DNA of 64,000 nt from Vicinamibacterales bacterium (lineage in GTDB: Bacteria; Acidobacteriota; Vicinamibacteria; Vicinamibacterales; UBA2999). The DNA lies in contig JAWKHS010000012.1 of the NCBI GenBank assembly GCA_041394705.1, forward strand, positions 146,768 through 210,767, in the 5' to 3' direction. This document shows positions 25,422-33,637 of the stretch, in pieces. The position numbers and the translations under genes are program-made. Positions within the stretch are counted from its first letter, which is position 1, and each line of letters starts with the position of its first letter. The notes below the pieces were generated by a model. The model saw nothing but the letters and a program-made list of their open reading frames with translations. It was not told the DNA's origin and searched no databases.

Positions 25422-26609
25422 TCAGGCGCCGACCGACTCCAGAATCATCGCGATGCCCTGCCCGCCGCCGATGCAGGCGGAGGCCACGCCGTAGGTCTTC
25501 TTCCGCCGGCGCAGCTCGAGCGCCAGCGTCAGGAGCAGCCGCGCGCCGCTCGCGCCCAGCGGATGGCCGAGTGCGATGGCGCCCCCGTTCACGTTGGCGC
25601 GGTCGGGGTCGAATCCGAGTTCCTTCTCGCACGCCAGGTATTGCGGCGCGAACGCCTCGTTGATCTCGATGAGGTCCAGGGCGTCCAGCGTCAGGCCCGC
25701 GCGGTCCAGGGCGGCGCGGATGGCCGGCGCAGGGCCCATGCCCATCAGCGTCGGGTCGACGCCGACCGTCGCCCACGACACGATGCGGGCCAGCGGCGCG
25801 AGGGCCCGCTCTCTGGCGGCGGCCTCCGAACCGATGACGAGCGCGGCGGCGCCGTCGACGATTCCCGAGGCGTTGCCGGCCGTGACGACGCCGTCCTTCT
25901 TGAACACCGTGGGCAGCGCGGCCAGGCCCTCGAGCGTGGTCTCGGGACGCAGGTGATCGTCCTTCTCGATGCGCGTCGTGCCCTTGCGCGTCTTCACCTC
26001 GACCGGCACGACCTCTTCCGCCAGGGCGCCGGACGTCCACCCCTGATGCGCGCGCTGCTGGCTCCTCAGGGCGTACTGGTCCGCCTGCTCGCGCGTGATG
26101 CCGTACTTCGCCGCGCAGTTCTCGGCGGTGATGGCCATCGAGCAGCCGGCATAGGGGTCGTTGAGACCTTCCCACAACCAGTCTTCGAGCTTGCCCTGGC
26201 CAAGGCGGAGGCCGGACCGCAGCCCGCGAATCACGTGGGGCACCTGGCTCATGCTCTCCATGCCGCCGGCCACGACCATCCGCGCCTCGTCCAGCTGCAC
26301 CAGCTGGGCGCCGCTGATGACGGCCTGGATGCCCGATCCGCACAGACGGTTGACGGTGAGCGCCGGCACCTCGATCGGCAGTCCCGCGCGCAGTCCGACG
26401 TGGCGGGCGCCGTAGTGGGCGTCGGTGCTGCTCTGCTGCACGTTGCCCATCACGACGTGGTCGATCCACGCCGCGTCGGCGGCGGTTCGCGCCAGGGCCC
26501 CCCGCACGGCGATGGCGCCGAGCTCGATCGCCGAAACGTCCTTGAGCGCGCCCACGTGCTGGGTCATGGGCGTGCGCGCACCGCCGAAGATGAAGACGTC
26601 CTGTGTCAT
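25422..26609 (-). CDS. Acetyl-CoA acetyltransferase (thiolase)
   Basis: 395 residues. The nucleophilic Cys is in NRLCGSGIQAV. The catalytic His is in NGGAIALGHPLGASGARL and the second Cys in SACIGGGQGIAM. The N-terminus reads FGGARTPMTQHVGALKD. It is a complete thiolase II-type enzyme that condenses or cleaves acyl-CoA. It lies 12 bp after the dehydrogenase gene at 26622 and 29 bp before the hydroxyacyl-CoA dehydrogenase, consistent with a beta-oxidation or acetoacetyl-CoA operon. Chain-length preference cannot be read. Confidence 0.94.
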   Translation of the reverse strand: MTQDVFIFGGARTPMTQHVGALKDVSAIELGAIAVRGALARTAADAAWIDHVVMGNVQQSSTDAHYGARHVGLRAGLPIEVPALTVNRLCGSGIQAVISGAQLVQLDEARMVVAGGMESMSQVPHVIRGLRSGLRLGQGKLEDWLWEGLNDPYAGCSMAITAENCAAKYGITREQADQYALRSQQRAHQGWTSGALAEEVVPVEVKTRKGTTRIEKDDHLRPETTLEGLAALPTVFKKDGVVTAGNASGIVDGAAALVIGSEAAARERALAPLARIVSWATVGVDPTLMGMGPAPAIRAALDRAGLTLDALDLIEINEAFAPQYLACEKELGFDPDRANVNGGAIALGHPLGASGARLLLTLALELRRRKKTYGVASACIGGGQGIAMILESVGA

Positions 26610-26621
26610 CGTGAAGCCCTT

Positions 26622-27674
26622 CTACCCTACGCGTGTCAGTGCCTGGACGACGGCATCGCCGGCTTCTCGAGTGCCGAGCGTGCCGCCCACGTCGGACGTG
26701 GTCGAACCAGCCGCGACGGCCGCCTCGACCGCGGCCTCGACGGCCGCAGCCTCGGCCGTCCACCCCAGGGTCTCGAGCATCAGCGCGGCCGAGAGGATCG
26801 CGCCCATGGGGTTGGCGACGTTCCGGCCGGCCAGCGGGGGCGCCGAACCGTGCACCGGCTCGAACAAGGAGGTGCGGCCCGGGTGGATATTGCCGGAGGC
26901 GGCCATGCCGAGGCCGCCCTGGAGCGCGCCGCCGATGTCGGTCACGATGTCCCCGAACAGGTTGTTCGTGACGATCACCTGGAACTGCGCCGGGTCCTTC
27001 ACCAGGAACATCGCCAGCGCGTCCACGTACAGGTGCGTCGCCGCCACCTGGGGGAACTCGGCCTTGAGCTCCTTGAAGACGCGCTGCCAGAGCGCGTGCC
27101 CCTGCGGCATGGCGTTGCTCTTGTCCGCCATGCAGAGCCGGAGGCCGCGCGCCGCGGCGTACTCGAAGGCGTGGCGCTGGATGCGGTGGACGCCCTTCCA
27201 GCTGTTGACCTCTTCCTGGATGGCGATCTCGTCCTCGGTGCCGGCCTTGAACCGGCCGCCGACGCCGACGTAGACGCCCTCCGTGTTCTCGCGGAACACG
27301 ACGAAGTCGATATCCCGACGGCCCCGGCCCACGAGCGGCGACAGCCGGTCGTGCAGCAGCCGGACGGGGCGGTAGTTCACGTACAGGTCCAGCTCGAACC
27401 GCGTGCCGAGCAGGATGTCGCGGGCGTGCCTGTTGTCGGGCACCCGCGGATCGCCCAGCGCCCCGACGAGGATGGCGGCGAAGTCGTCCCGCAGCATCCG
27501 GTACCCGTCGGCGGGCATGGTCTCGCCCGTGGCCAGGTAGTGGTCGGCGCTCCATGGCAGTTCGACGAGCTCCAGGGCGCGACCGGATGCCTGGGACACC
27601 GCGCGCAGCACCTTCGCCGCTTCGGGCGTGACGTCCTTCCCGATCCCGTCGCCCGGGATGACCGCTATCCGCAT
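26622..27674 (-). CDS. Isocitrate/isopropylmalate dehydrogenase-family NAD(P)-dependent beta-decarboxylating dehydrogenase
   Basis: 350 residues. IAVIPGDGIGKDVTPEA starts the fold. VVFRENTEGVYVGVGGR, the metal/substrate aspartate region YVDALAMFLVKDP, and FGDIVTDIGGALQGGLGMAA followed by FEPVHGSAPPLAGR are family signatures. Leucine-type IPMDH, D-malate, tartrate and homoisocitrate dehydrogenases share these, so the substrate is undetermined. No leuC/leuD/leuA lies nearby; instead it sits between two thiolases, 40 bp after the first. A role in leucine synthesis is therefore unsupported by context. Confidence 0.85.
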   Translation of the reverse strand: MRIAVIPGDGIGKDVTPEAAKVLRAVSQASGRALELVELPWSADHYLATGETMPADGYRMLRDDFAAILVGALGDPRVPDNRHARDILLGTRFELDLYVNYRPVRLLHDRLSPLVGRGRRDIDFVVFRENTEGVYVGVGGRFKAGTEDEIAIQEEVNSWKGVHRIQRHAFEYAAARGLRLCMADKSNAMPQGHALWQRVFKELKAEFPQVAATHLYVDALAMFLVKDPAQFQVIVTNNLFGDIVTDIGGALQGGLGMAASGNIHPGRTSLFEPVHGSAPPLAGRNVANPMGAILSAALMLETLGWTAEAAAVEAAVEAAVAAGSTTSDVGGTLGTREAGDAVVQALTRVG

Positions 27675-27714
27675 CGAACCGCCCGTCGCCCTTCCCGCTC
27701 GTCGGCCAGGCCGG

Positions 27715-28920
27715 TCAGGCCGCGGCCTCGAGGCCCATCGCCATGCCCATGCCGCCGCTGACGCACAGCGTCGCGATGCCGGTGCCCGCGCCGCGCCGCC
27801 GCATCTCGTGCAGCAGCGTGACGACGATGCGGGCGCCGGTGCAGCCGATGGGATGCCCAAGCGCAATCGCCCCACCGTTCACGTTCAACCGGTCGTCCGG
27901 AATCGGCACGTCCCGAAGCACCGCCAGCACCTGCGCGGCGAACGCCTCGTTCAACTCCACCAGGTCCACCTCGCCCGCTCGAAGCCCCGTGCGGGTCTCG
28001 AGCTTCCGCAGCGCCGGGACCGGACCGATGCCCATGAGGCGCGGATCCACGCCCGCGCTCGCCCAGCCGCGGATACGGGCGAGCGGCGTCAGGCCGTGCG
28101 CCTCGGCCCACTCGGCGGCGGCGAGCACCAGCGCGGCGGCGCCGTCGGTGATGCCCGACGCGGAGCCCGCCGTGATGATGCCCTCGTATCCGTCGACCTT
28201 CGGGAACGTCAGCGGCAGCCTCGCCAGGCTCTCCAGGGTCGAGCCGGGCCGCGGGTGCTCATCCGCCGAGATCGTGACGGCCTGGCCCCGGCCGGTCACC
28301 GTGACGGGCGCAATTTCCTCGGTGAAACGGCCGGCGGCGATGGCCCGTTCGGCCTTCTGCTGACTGGCGAGCGCGAAACGGTCGCTCTCGTCGCGGGTGA
28401 TGCCGTACTGGCGGGCGAGCACTTCCGCGGTTTCGCCCATGATGAGGCCCGACAGCGGGCAGGCGAATCCGTCGCGGTACATCGCGTCGACGAATGAGAA
28501 GTGGCCCATCTTGTGGCCCCACCGAGCGTCGATGGCGTCCACCAGGTACGGCATGCGGCTCATGGACTCGACGCCGCCCGCCACGACCACATCGGCCTCG
28601 CCGAGCTGGATGCGCTGCGCGGCCGACGCGAGCGCCTGCATGCCCGACGCGCAGGCCTTGTTCACGGTCTCGGCCGGCACCTCCACGGACAGGCCGGCCT
28701 TGGCGGCCACTTGACGCGCGGGGTTGGGGCCCGATCCCGCCTGTCGGGCATGGCCGAACACCACCTCGGCCACAGCCGCAGCCTCGACGCCCGCCCGGCC
28801 GAGCGCTGCCCGGACCGCCGTGGCGCCCAACTCAGCGGGGTGCACGTCCTTGAAGGCGCCGCCGTAGCGGCCGATCGGAGTCCTGGCGGCGCCGAGGATG
28901 ACGACGTCTCGTGCGGGCAT
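27715..28920 (-). CDS. Acetyl-CoA C-acyltransferase (thiolase)
   Basis: 401 residues. Active-site Cys in NKACASGMQAL, His in NGGAIALGHPIGCTGARI, second Cys in LCVSGGMGMAM. The N-terminus is ILGAARTPIGRYGGAFKD. It is a second, divergent thiolase in the same operon and the promoter-proximal gene. A TGATATCAT extended -10 lies 8 nt upstream, with an AACG-GT-CGTT inverted repeat over it. Two thiolases with one hydroxyacyl-CoA dehydrogenase suggest different chain lengths or opposite directions. Confidence 0.94.
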   Translation of the reverse strand: MPARDVVILGAARTPIGRYGGAFKDVHPAELGATAVRAALGRAGVEAAAVAEVVFGHARQAGSGPNPARQVAAKAGLSVEVPAETVNKACASGMQALASAAQRIQLGEADVVVAGGVESMSRMPYLVDAIDARWGHKMGHFSFVDAMYRDGFACPLSGLIMGETAEVLARQYGITRDESDRFALASQQKAERAIAAGRFTEEIAPVTVTGRGQAVTISADEHPRPGSTLESLARLPLTFPKVDGYEGIITAGSASGITDGAAALVLAAAEWAEAHGLTPLARIRGWASAGVDPRLMGIGPVPALRKLETRTGLRAGEVDLVELNEAFAAQVLAVLRDVPIPDDRLNVNGGAIALGHPIGCTGARIVVTLLHEMRRRGAGTGIATLCVSGGMGMAMGLEAAA

Positions 28921-28928
28921 CGGCAGCG

Positions 28929-28934
28929 ATGATA
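28929..28934 (-). promoter_or_regulatory. Extended -10 box (TGA-TATCAT) of the acyl-CoA operon
   Basis: Minus-strand TATCAT preceded by TGA (extended -10 TGn), 8 nt from the ATG at 28920; the transcript would be leaderless or nearly so. Confidence 0.45.
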
Positions 28935-28952
28935 TCAAACGGTCGTTCAAAC
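28935..28952. promoter_or_regulatory. Candidate TetR-type operator next to the acyl-CoA operon promoter
   Basis: TCAAACGGTCGTTCAAAC contains the inverted repeat AACG-GT-CGTT (28938-28947) and also a TCAAAC direct repeat. Sites of this shape are bound by TetR-family regulators such as PsrA-like fatty-acid repressors. No tetR gene is in the window. Confidence 0.4.
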
Positions 28953-29169
28953 AGGCCGCGGCGCGTGGCGCTGTCACCGCGCCGCCGAAGGGGTGCCCGG
29001 CGGCGGTCGAGTACGTGCGGAGTGCCACTCCACCTGACGCGAAATGTCGCAGGAACAAGACGCGGCACGGGGTGCGGCTGCAATTGAGTGGAATGGGCTG
29101 GATTTTCGCTCCACGCGGCCGATTCCTGGGTTGGCCCGCTTCTTGATACGTGGCTGGACAGGAACCGTG

Positions 29170-29541
29170 ATGACGGCAACGACCAACAAGCCCTCGAGCG
29201 CGCTTCGGGTGATGGTGGTGGGCGGCGGCCCGGGAGTGCTTCCGCGCGTCGAGCCGATGCTCCCTGGTGGCGCCTACGACGTGGAGTTCGTGGGTCTCGA
29301 CCAGGAGCCGTATGGCTGCATCCTCGACGACGCGCCCGACCTCCTGATCGTCTGCCTGAAGATCGAAGACGCCGCCTCGTTCCAGTTCCTCAGCATGCTG
29401 CAGATCGACCCGGCCACCCGCGGGCTGCCGGTCCTCACCTACACGACGGAGTCGGAAGGACAGACGCTGCCCGGCGTCGACGACGTCGCCCCGCAGCGGC
29501 GCGCCGTCGGGCGGGCCGCAAGCCGGCTGGGCAGACACTGA
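29170..29541 (+). CDS. Small receiver-like protein lacking the phosphoacceptor
   Basis: 123 residues. The fold pattern is receiver-like: LRVMVVGGGPGVLPRVEPML at the start, DAPDLLIVCLKIEDAASFQF in the middle, and GLPVLTYTT as strand 4. Two features argue against phosphorylation. The acidic pair of strand 1 is replaced by VVGGG, and the position of the phospho-Asp (PDLxxxD) is Cys in PDLLIVC. It may be a protein-interaction module. ATG 29170 follows AGGA at about -10. It is followed 22 bp later by a PilZ gene with its own promoter. Confidence 0.62.
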   Translation: MTATTNKPSSALRVMVVGGGPGVLPRVEPMLPGGAYDVEFVGLDQEPYGCILDDAPDLLIVCLKIEDAASFQFLSMLQIDPATRGLPVLTYTTESEGQTLPGVDDVAPQRRAVGRAASRLGRH

Positions 29542-29544
29542 TGC

Positions 29545-29550
29545 TATAGT
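29545..29550 (+). promoter_or_regulatory. Extended -10 box (TGC-TATAGT) of the PilZ gene
   Basis: TATAGT preceded by TGC, 13 nt before ATG 29564. It lies just after the stop of the receiver-like gene; no -35 is apparent, as allowed for extended -10 promoters. Confidence 0.45.
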
Positions 29551-29563
29551 TTCGGCCCGTCGG

Positions 29564-29905
29564 ATGCAGGACGACAGAAAACGCGCCCATGAGCGCCTCG
29601 ACCTTCGTGACCCTGCGTCCGGCGAGGTGAAGGTCTATCACTCGATGGCCATCCGCCAGTTGAGCGGCGGGGGCGCGCTCATCGAGATCGCCGTGCCTCT
29701 CCAGCTCAACTCCCTGCACGACTTCAGGCTCACCCTGGCCGACCGCTCGATCGTGGTCAAGGGCCGCGTGGTGCACTCGCACATCAGCACGGTCGGCACG
29801 TCCGGGGTGTCGTACCACACGGGCGTCGAGTTCGTGGAGCTGTCCGACGCCGTCACCACGGCGCTGGCGTCGTTCATCGCGACGCTGAAGCAGCAGCGCG
29901 GCTGA
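29564..29905 (+). CDS. PilZ-domain protein, probable cyclic-di-GMP receptor
   Basis: 113 residues, a stand-alone PilZ domain. The RxxxR motif is RAHER near residue 7. The second motif (usually D/NxSxxG) appears as QLSGGG, keeping Ser and Gly but with Gln in place of Asp/Asn. ALIEIAVPLQL and VVKGRVVHSH follow as beta strands, and GVEFVELSD is the typical PilZ end. It could bind cyclic di-GMP weakly or normally. Effector partners are unknown; the window also holds GGDEF and HD-GYP enzymes. Confidence 0.8.
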   Translation: MQDDRKRAHERLDLRDPASGEVKVYHSMAIRQLSGGGALIEIAVPLQLNSLHDFRLTLADRSIVVKGRVVHSHISTVGTSGVSYHTGVEFVELSDAVTTALASFIATLKQQRG

Positions 29906-29913
29906 ACGCCGCG
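29897..29913. terminator. Hairpin between convergent genes, weak terminator candidate
   Basis: CGCGGC (29897-29902) / GCCGCG (29908-29913) with a five-base loop spanning the PilZ stop; no T-run follows on either strand. Confidence 0.25.
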
Positions 29914-29919
29914 GGCGGG

Positions 29920-30903
29920 TCAGCGGGCGGCGCCGCGGCGGCGGGAACGCTGGCCGTGCATGTCTTCCAGCACGTCGAACGTCTCGGCCGGCACGGAGAA
30001 TCCGAGCGCCACCGTCTTGCCTTCCCCACCGAGTTGGAGGGAATCCACCAGCGTCCGGAGTTCGGGCTTGCCGTCGGCCTGCAGGCGCACCATGGCGACG
30101 ATTCCCCGCAGCATGTCCCGGAGGTTCCGGGCCGACTCTTCGTCCTTGGCCTCGGCCTTCAGCGTGCCCGTGATGCCCCCGTTGAGGTGGCCGGCGGCGG
30201 AGAACCAGGACAGCGTCGGGACACGCTGCTGGAGCTCGCCCGGCAGCCCCTGCGCCTTGGCAACCGCGTCGAAGCGGCCGACGGCCCAGGCGTTGCTGGG
30301 GTCCAGCTCGCTCACGAGCCGCATCATCTCGGTGTTCGACAGGACGTTGCGCCCGGTCCGCTTCGCGTCGACGGCCGCCCGCACGGATTCGAGGCTGCCC
30401 ACGGCGACCACGCCGGGCTCGAGGAAGCCGAGCGACATGGTCTTGCCGTCGCCGGCATGCGACACGATTCGGACGCCCTGGTAGTCGGAGAGCTCGCCGC
30501 CGTGCCCCCGGGCGACGCCCTCGATGCGGACGACGTCGAACCGGCCGCGGGCGAGGACGAGGGGGCGGCCGTCGTGGTCGCCAGCCTCGGGCATCAGGGC
30601 CGCGACCACCGAGTCGATGTCCCGCTCGACGTTCACCCCGGTCTTGGCCTCGAAGTCATCGCGCTCCCGGGCGTCGGGCTGGAGCTTCTGCAGCCGCTGG
30701 CGCAGCTGGGAGGCCATCACCTCCTGCACGTTCGCGAACGCCACCACGGCCGCGTCCGGCGGCACGAACGCCAGGTCATCCGGGCCGGCTTGATTGGTCA
30801 GGGCGACAGGAGCGCCGAGATACGACGCGACGAGACCAGTGGTCAGCCCGGCCGTGAGGATTCCAGCGGCGACGAGCACGAAGTAGCGGGTCTTCGCGGT
30901 CAT
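29920..30903 (-). CDS. Membrane-anchored periplasmic protein of unknown function
   Basis: 327 residues. An N-terminal hydrophobic segment (YFVLVAAGILTAGLTTGLVA) anchors or exports the protein. FVPPDAAVVAFANVQEVM and the repeated alpha/beta pattern (GVRIVSHAGDGKTMSLGFLE, NAWAVGRFDAVAKAQG) resemble DUF3352-like proteins, but I am not sure. The C-terminus is basic (RSRRRGAAR). It has its own promoter, TATAAT at 30922-30927, and a clear AAGGGAG ribosome-binding site six bases before the ATG. It converges on the PilZ gene. Confidence 0.68.
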   Translation of the reverse strand: MTAKTRYFVLVAAGILTAGLTTGLVASYLGAPVALTNQAGPDDLAFVPPDAAVVAFANVQEVMASQLRQRLQKLQPDARERDDFEAKTGVNVERDIDSVVAALMPEAGDHDGRPLVLARGRFDVVRIEGVARGHGGELSDYQGVRIVSHAGDGKTMSLGFLEPGVVAVGSLESVRAAVDAKRTGRNVLSNTEMMRLVSELDPSNAWAVGRFDAVAKAQGLPGELQQRVPTLSWFSAAGHLNGGITGTLKAEAKDEESARNLRDMLRGIVAMVRLQADGKPELRTLVDSLQLGGEGKTVALGFSVPAETFDVLEDMHGQRSRRRGAAR

Positions 30904-30921
30904 GGCAGTCTCCCTTGCCCG

Positions 30922-30927
30922 ATTATA
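30922..30927 (-). promoter_or_regulatory. -10 box (TATAAT) of the anchored hypothetical gene
   Basis: Perfect minus-strand consensus TATAAT 18 nt upstream of ATG 30903, followed by AAGGGAG (30910-30916) as ribosome-binding site. Confidence 0.5.
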
Positions 30928-31013
30928 CGGACCGCCTCCGGCCTAAGTTCGGCCATTCGTCCCATGCGGCCGGGGGCGAACCCGGCTCCGGACGCCGGCC
31001 GGCCCTGTGACGG

Positions 31014-31853
31014 CTACTGCTCCAGCACATACTCCCGCCGTGACACGGTGCGCATCGCCAGCCAGAGGGCGCCGACCAGCAGGAGCGCCAGCCAGGCCAG
31101 GGCGTTCAGGGGCGATGTCGTCTGCCGGAAGAAGCCCTGGATGGCCTGGAGCGCGGAGTCGGCCGGCATCGCATGGGGGACCAGGGCCTGGAGGTGGTAG
31201 GCCACCGTGAACTGCCGCAGGTAGCCGGGCAGGGCCAGGGCGAACTGTTCCCACCCGAAGGCGAAGAGGAGCCCGGACACGAGGGGCCTCTTGAACCGCG
31301 CCCCGACCAGGGCGAACACGGCCCCGTAGGTGGCCAGGCCGACCGCCAGGATCCCCAGGTCCAGGACCAGCGACCGAAAGCTCGCCGCCACCTGACCAAG
31401 GGGGACGAGCAGGAAGTAGGTGAGCATCACCGAAGGCAGCACGACGAGCGACGTGCAGGCCAGGTAGGCCAGGTATTTGCCGAGGAGGACCGCGCCTCGA
31501 GGGATCGGCCGGGTGAAGAGGTAGGTGATCGTCCGGTCCTCGACCTCGTCGGCCATCAGGGCGGTGCCATAGAACAATCCGAGCACCGGCACGATGAAAC
31601 GGACGTACAGCACCCACACCATCCCGCCGAACGCGCTGGCGCCCATCACCCGGGTGCCGTTCACCCGCAGGGCCGGCACGCCGAGGGATTCGAAGATGCG
31701 GAAGATCAGCCCCAGGACGACGGGCCCTCCGACCACGAGCGCCATGAAGATCGTCCGTCTCGACCACAGCATCTCGCCGAACGACAGGTCGAAGACGCGG
31801 CGCGCCGCGGCGGTCGTCGACAGAGGAACTGGGCGGACCGGTGTGTCGCTCAC
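31014..31853 (-). CDS. ABC-2 type transporter permease
   Basis: 279 residues with about six hydrophobic segments (IFMALVVGGPVVLGLIF, VWVLYVRFIVPVLGLFYG, YLACTSLVVLPSVMLTYFLL, LGILAVGLATYGAVFALVG, ALAWLALLLVGALWLA). DEVEDRTITYLFTRPIPRG is the coupling-helix motif of ABC-2 permeases. GTG 31853 overlaps the TGA of the ATPase gene upstream, so the pair is coupled. It is the last gene of a four-gene exporter cluster; the substrate is unknown. Confidence 0.88.
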   Translation of the reverse strand: MSDTPVRPVPLSTTAAARRVFDLSFGEMLWSRRTIFMALVVGGPVVLGLIFRIFESLGVPALRVNGTRVMGASAFGGMVWVLYVRFIVPVLGLFYGTALMADEVEDRTITYLFTRPIPRGAVLLGKYLAYLACTSLVVLPSVMLTYFLLVPLGQVAASFRSLVLDLGILAVGLATYGAVFALVGARFKRPLVSGLLFAFGWEQFALALPGYLRQFTVAYHLQALVPHAMPADSALQAIQGFFRQTTSPLNALAWLALLLVGALWLAMRTVSRREYVLEQ

Positions 31854-32797
31854 TGCCGCACCAGGTAGGTGAAGACCGCCTGCAGGTTGTCGTCCGGGGA
31901 GGTCACCTCGGCGATGGCGCCGGCCTCGCCCGAGGCCGCCAGCTCCGTGATCCGCTGGTAGAAGACGTCCGGCTGCCGCGTCTCGACGACGAGCGCCCCT
32001 GGTTCGAAGGTCATCTTCGCCACGCCGTCGTCGCCGATGAGCCTCGCCGCGAGGGTCCGCGGCGACTCGGCGCGGATGTGCACGGTGTGGGGATGCGTGT
32101 CGATCAGCTCGCGGATCTGGTGGACGTTGCCCTCGGCCAGGATGCGTCCGTTCGTGATGAGCAGGATGTTCGAGGTCATCGCCTCGATCTCGTGGAGGAT
32201 GTGGCTCGAGACGATGACGTGCCGGCCTCGCCGCGCCCAGTCCTTCACGAGCCGGATCGTCTTGCGCCGCTGCAGCGGATCCATGCCGCTCAGCGGTTCG
32301 TCGAGAATCAGGATCTCGGGATCGTGCACCAGCGCCTGCGCGAGCTTGATGCGCTGCCGCATGCCCTTGCTGTAGGCGCCGATCTTCTTGTCGGCCGCGT
32401 CGGTCAGGTCCACGAAGTCGATGGCACGTCGGGCGGCGGCGGCCGCCTCGGCGTCGGACAGCCCGTTCAAGCGGACCAGCGCGGTCACCCATTCGAGACC
32501 GGTCATCCGGTCGTAGAAGGCGTCCTGCTCCGGGCAGAACCCGACCTGCGAAAAGGCATGGGGCTCGTCCCACAGGGAGCGGCCCAGGACCTGGATGGTT
32601 CCCTGGCTCGGCTTGAGCTGCCCCGTCATGAGCTTCATGAACGTGGACTTGCCGGCGCCGTTCGGACCGAGCAGCCCGGTCACGCCAGGCGGGATCGACA
32701 CGGTGACGTCGTTCAGGCCGCTCACCTGTCCATACCATTTCGACAGGTGCTCGGCGCGCACGATCGGCGCCGGAGCGGCAGCGGCTGCGGGCTCCAT
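31850..32797 (-). CDS. ABC transporter ATP-binding protein
   Basis: 315 residues. Walker A is GLLGPNGAGKSTFMKLM, the ABC signature appears as YSKGMRQRIKLAQAL, and Walker B is EILILDEPLSGMDPLQRR, with the switch His in VIVSSHILHE. A C-terminal extension of about 90 residues (TVHIRAESPRTLAARL, VFTYLVRQ) is typical of ABC-2 ATPases. It pairs with the permease whose start it overlaps. Its ATG overlaps the stop of the preceding permease (ATGA). Confidence 0.93.
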   Translation of the reverse strand: MEPAAAAAPAPIVRAEHLSKWYGQVSGLNDVTVSIPPGVTGLLGPNGAGKSTFMKLMTGQLKPSQGTIQVLGRSLWDEPHAFSQVGFCPEQDAFYDRMTGLEWVTALVRLNGLSDAEAAAAARRAIDFVDLTDAADKKIGAYSKGMRQRIKLAQALVHDPEILILDEPLSGMDPLQRRKTIRLVKDWARRGRHVIVSSHILHEIEAMTSNILLITNGRILAEGNVHQIRELIDTHPHTVHIRAESPRTLAARLIGDDGVAKMTFEPGALVVETRQPDVFYQRITELAASGEAGAIAEVTSPDDNLQAVFTYLVRQ

Positions 32798-33636
32798 CAG
32801 CTCACGATCTCCACCGCGCGCACCCGACGCTCCAGCACCAGGCCCGAGGCGCCGATGAGCGCGAGGATCACGAGGACGGCGGCCCAGAGGGGCAGGTCGT
32901 AGCGCAGCGGCAGCCGGAAAATGGCGTCGCCGACCACCTTCAGCGCGTCGTTCGGGGACATCCACGCGAAGGCGGAGGTCCCGGTGATGCCCCGAATCGC
33001 CTGGAAGAGCGCGGACGTGAAGAAGATGAGGCCGGCGTACATGACCGCCACGAACCGCCCGCTCTTCGACAGCGACGAGAGCGCCAGCATGGTCGACGTC
33101 GCCAGCAGGACCTCGGCGAGCGAGTACAGCGTGATCGCCGGCACCAGGTACACGTTCGACGTCAGGAACGTGAAGCTGCCGGCGAACCCGATCTGGACCA
33201 GCAGCAGGAGGATGGCGGGCAGGAACGTGACCGCGACGAGGAGCGTGAAGAGCACGGCAGCCTTCCCCGCGATGTATTCCCATCGGGTCAGGGGCTTGGC
33301 GAGGTAGAGCTGCAGCGCGTTGGCGCGGCGGTCGGACGCGATGAGCCCGGCGCCGACGAAGATCGTGATGAAGAAGACGAACACGCTCTGGGTCTCGAGG
33401 AACTCGCGGAACGTCTCCGGCTTCAGGGCGAGGAGCGAGGCCTGCGGGATGTTCGCGGCCGCGTATGCCTGGACCGTCCTGACGACGAACGGCGCCCACG
33501 CCACCAGCATGAGCCCGAGGAACTTCCGCTGCCTGAGGACGGTGCGGATGCCCGCGCCCGAGATCACCTGCCACGCCGCGCCCGTTCTGGCGCGTGATCC
33601 GCTGTACCGCTGGTAGCCCTGATCGTGGATGGGCAC
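32797..33636 (-). CDS. ABC-2 type transporter permease
   Basis: 279 residues from GTG 33636, one base after the stop of the upstream ATPase gene; ATG 33657 would give seven more residues and an overlap. Hydrophobic segments include FLGLMLVAWAPFVVRTV, FVFFITIFVGAGLIA, VLFTLLVAVTFLPAILLLLV and WAAVLVILALIGASGLVL. LQLYLAKPLTRWEYIAGKA is the ABC-2 coupling region. It forms an export unit with the ATPase at 33638, and shares an operon with a second ATPase/permease pair. Confidence 0.86.
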   Translation of the reverse strand: MPIHDQGYQRYSGSRARTGAAWQVISGAGIRTVLRQRKFLGLMLVAWAPFVVRTVQAYAAANIPQASLLALKPETFREFLETQSVFVFFITIFVGAGLIASDRRANALQLYLAKPLTRWEYIAGKAAVLFTLLVAVTFLPAILLLLVQIGFAGSFTFLTSNVYLVPAITLYSLAEVLLATSTMLALSSLSKSGRFVAVMYAGLIFFTSALFQAIRGITGTSAFAWMSPNDALKVVGDAIFRLPLRYDLPLWAAVLVILALIGASGLVLERRVRAVEIVS

Positions 33637-33637
33637 G

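Noticed and set aside
25422..28920. The two thiolase genes as a recent direct duplication or repeat
   Set aside because: They share family motifs but differ throughout (NRLCGSG versus NKACASG, GHPLGASG versus GHPIGCTG); they are old paralogs.
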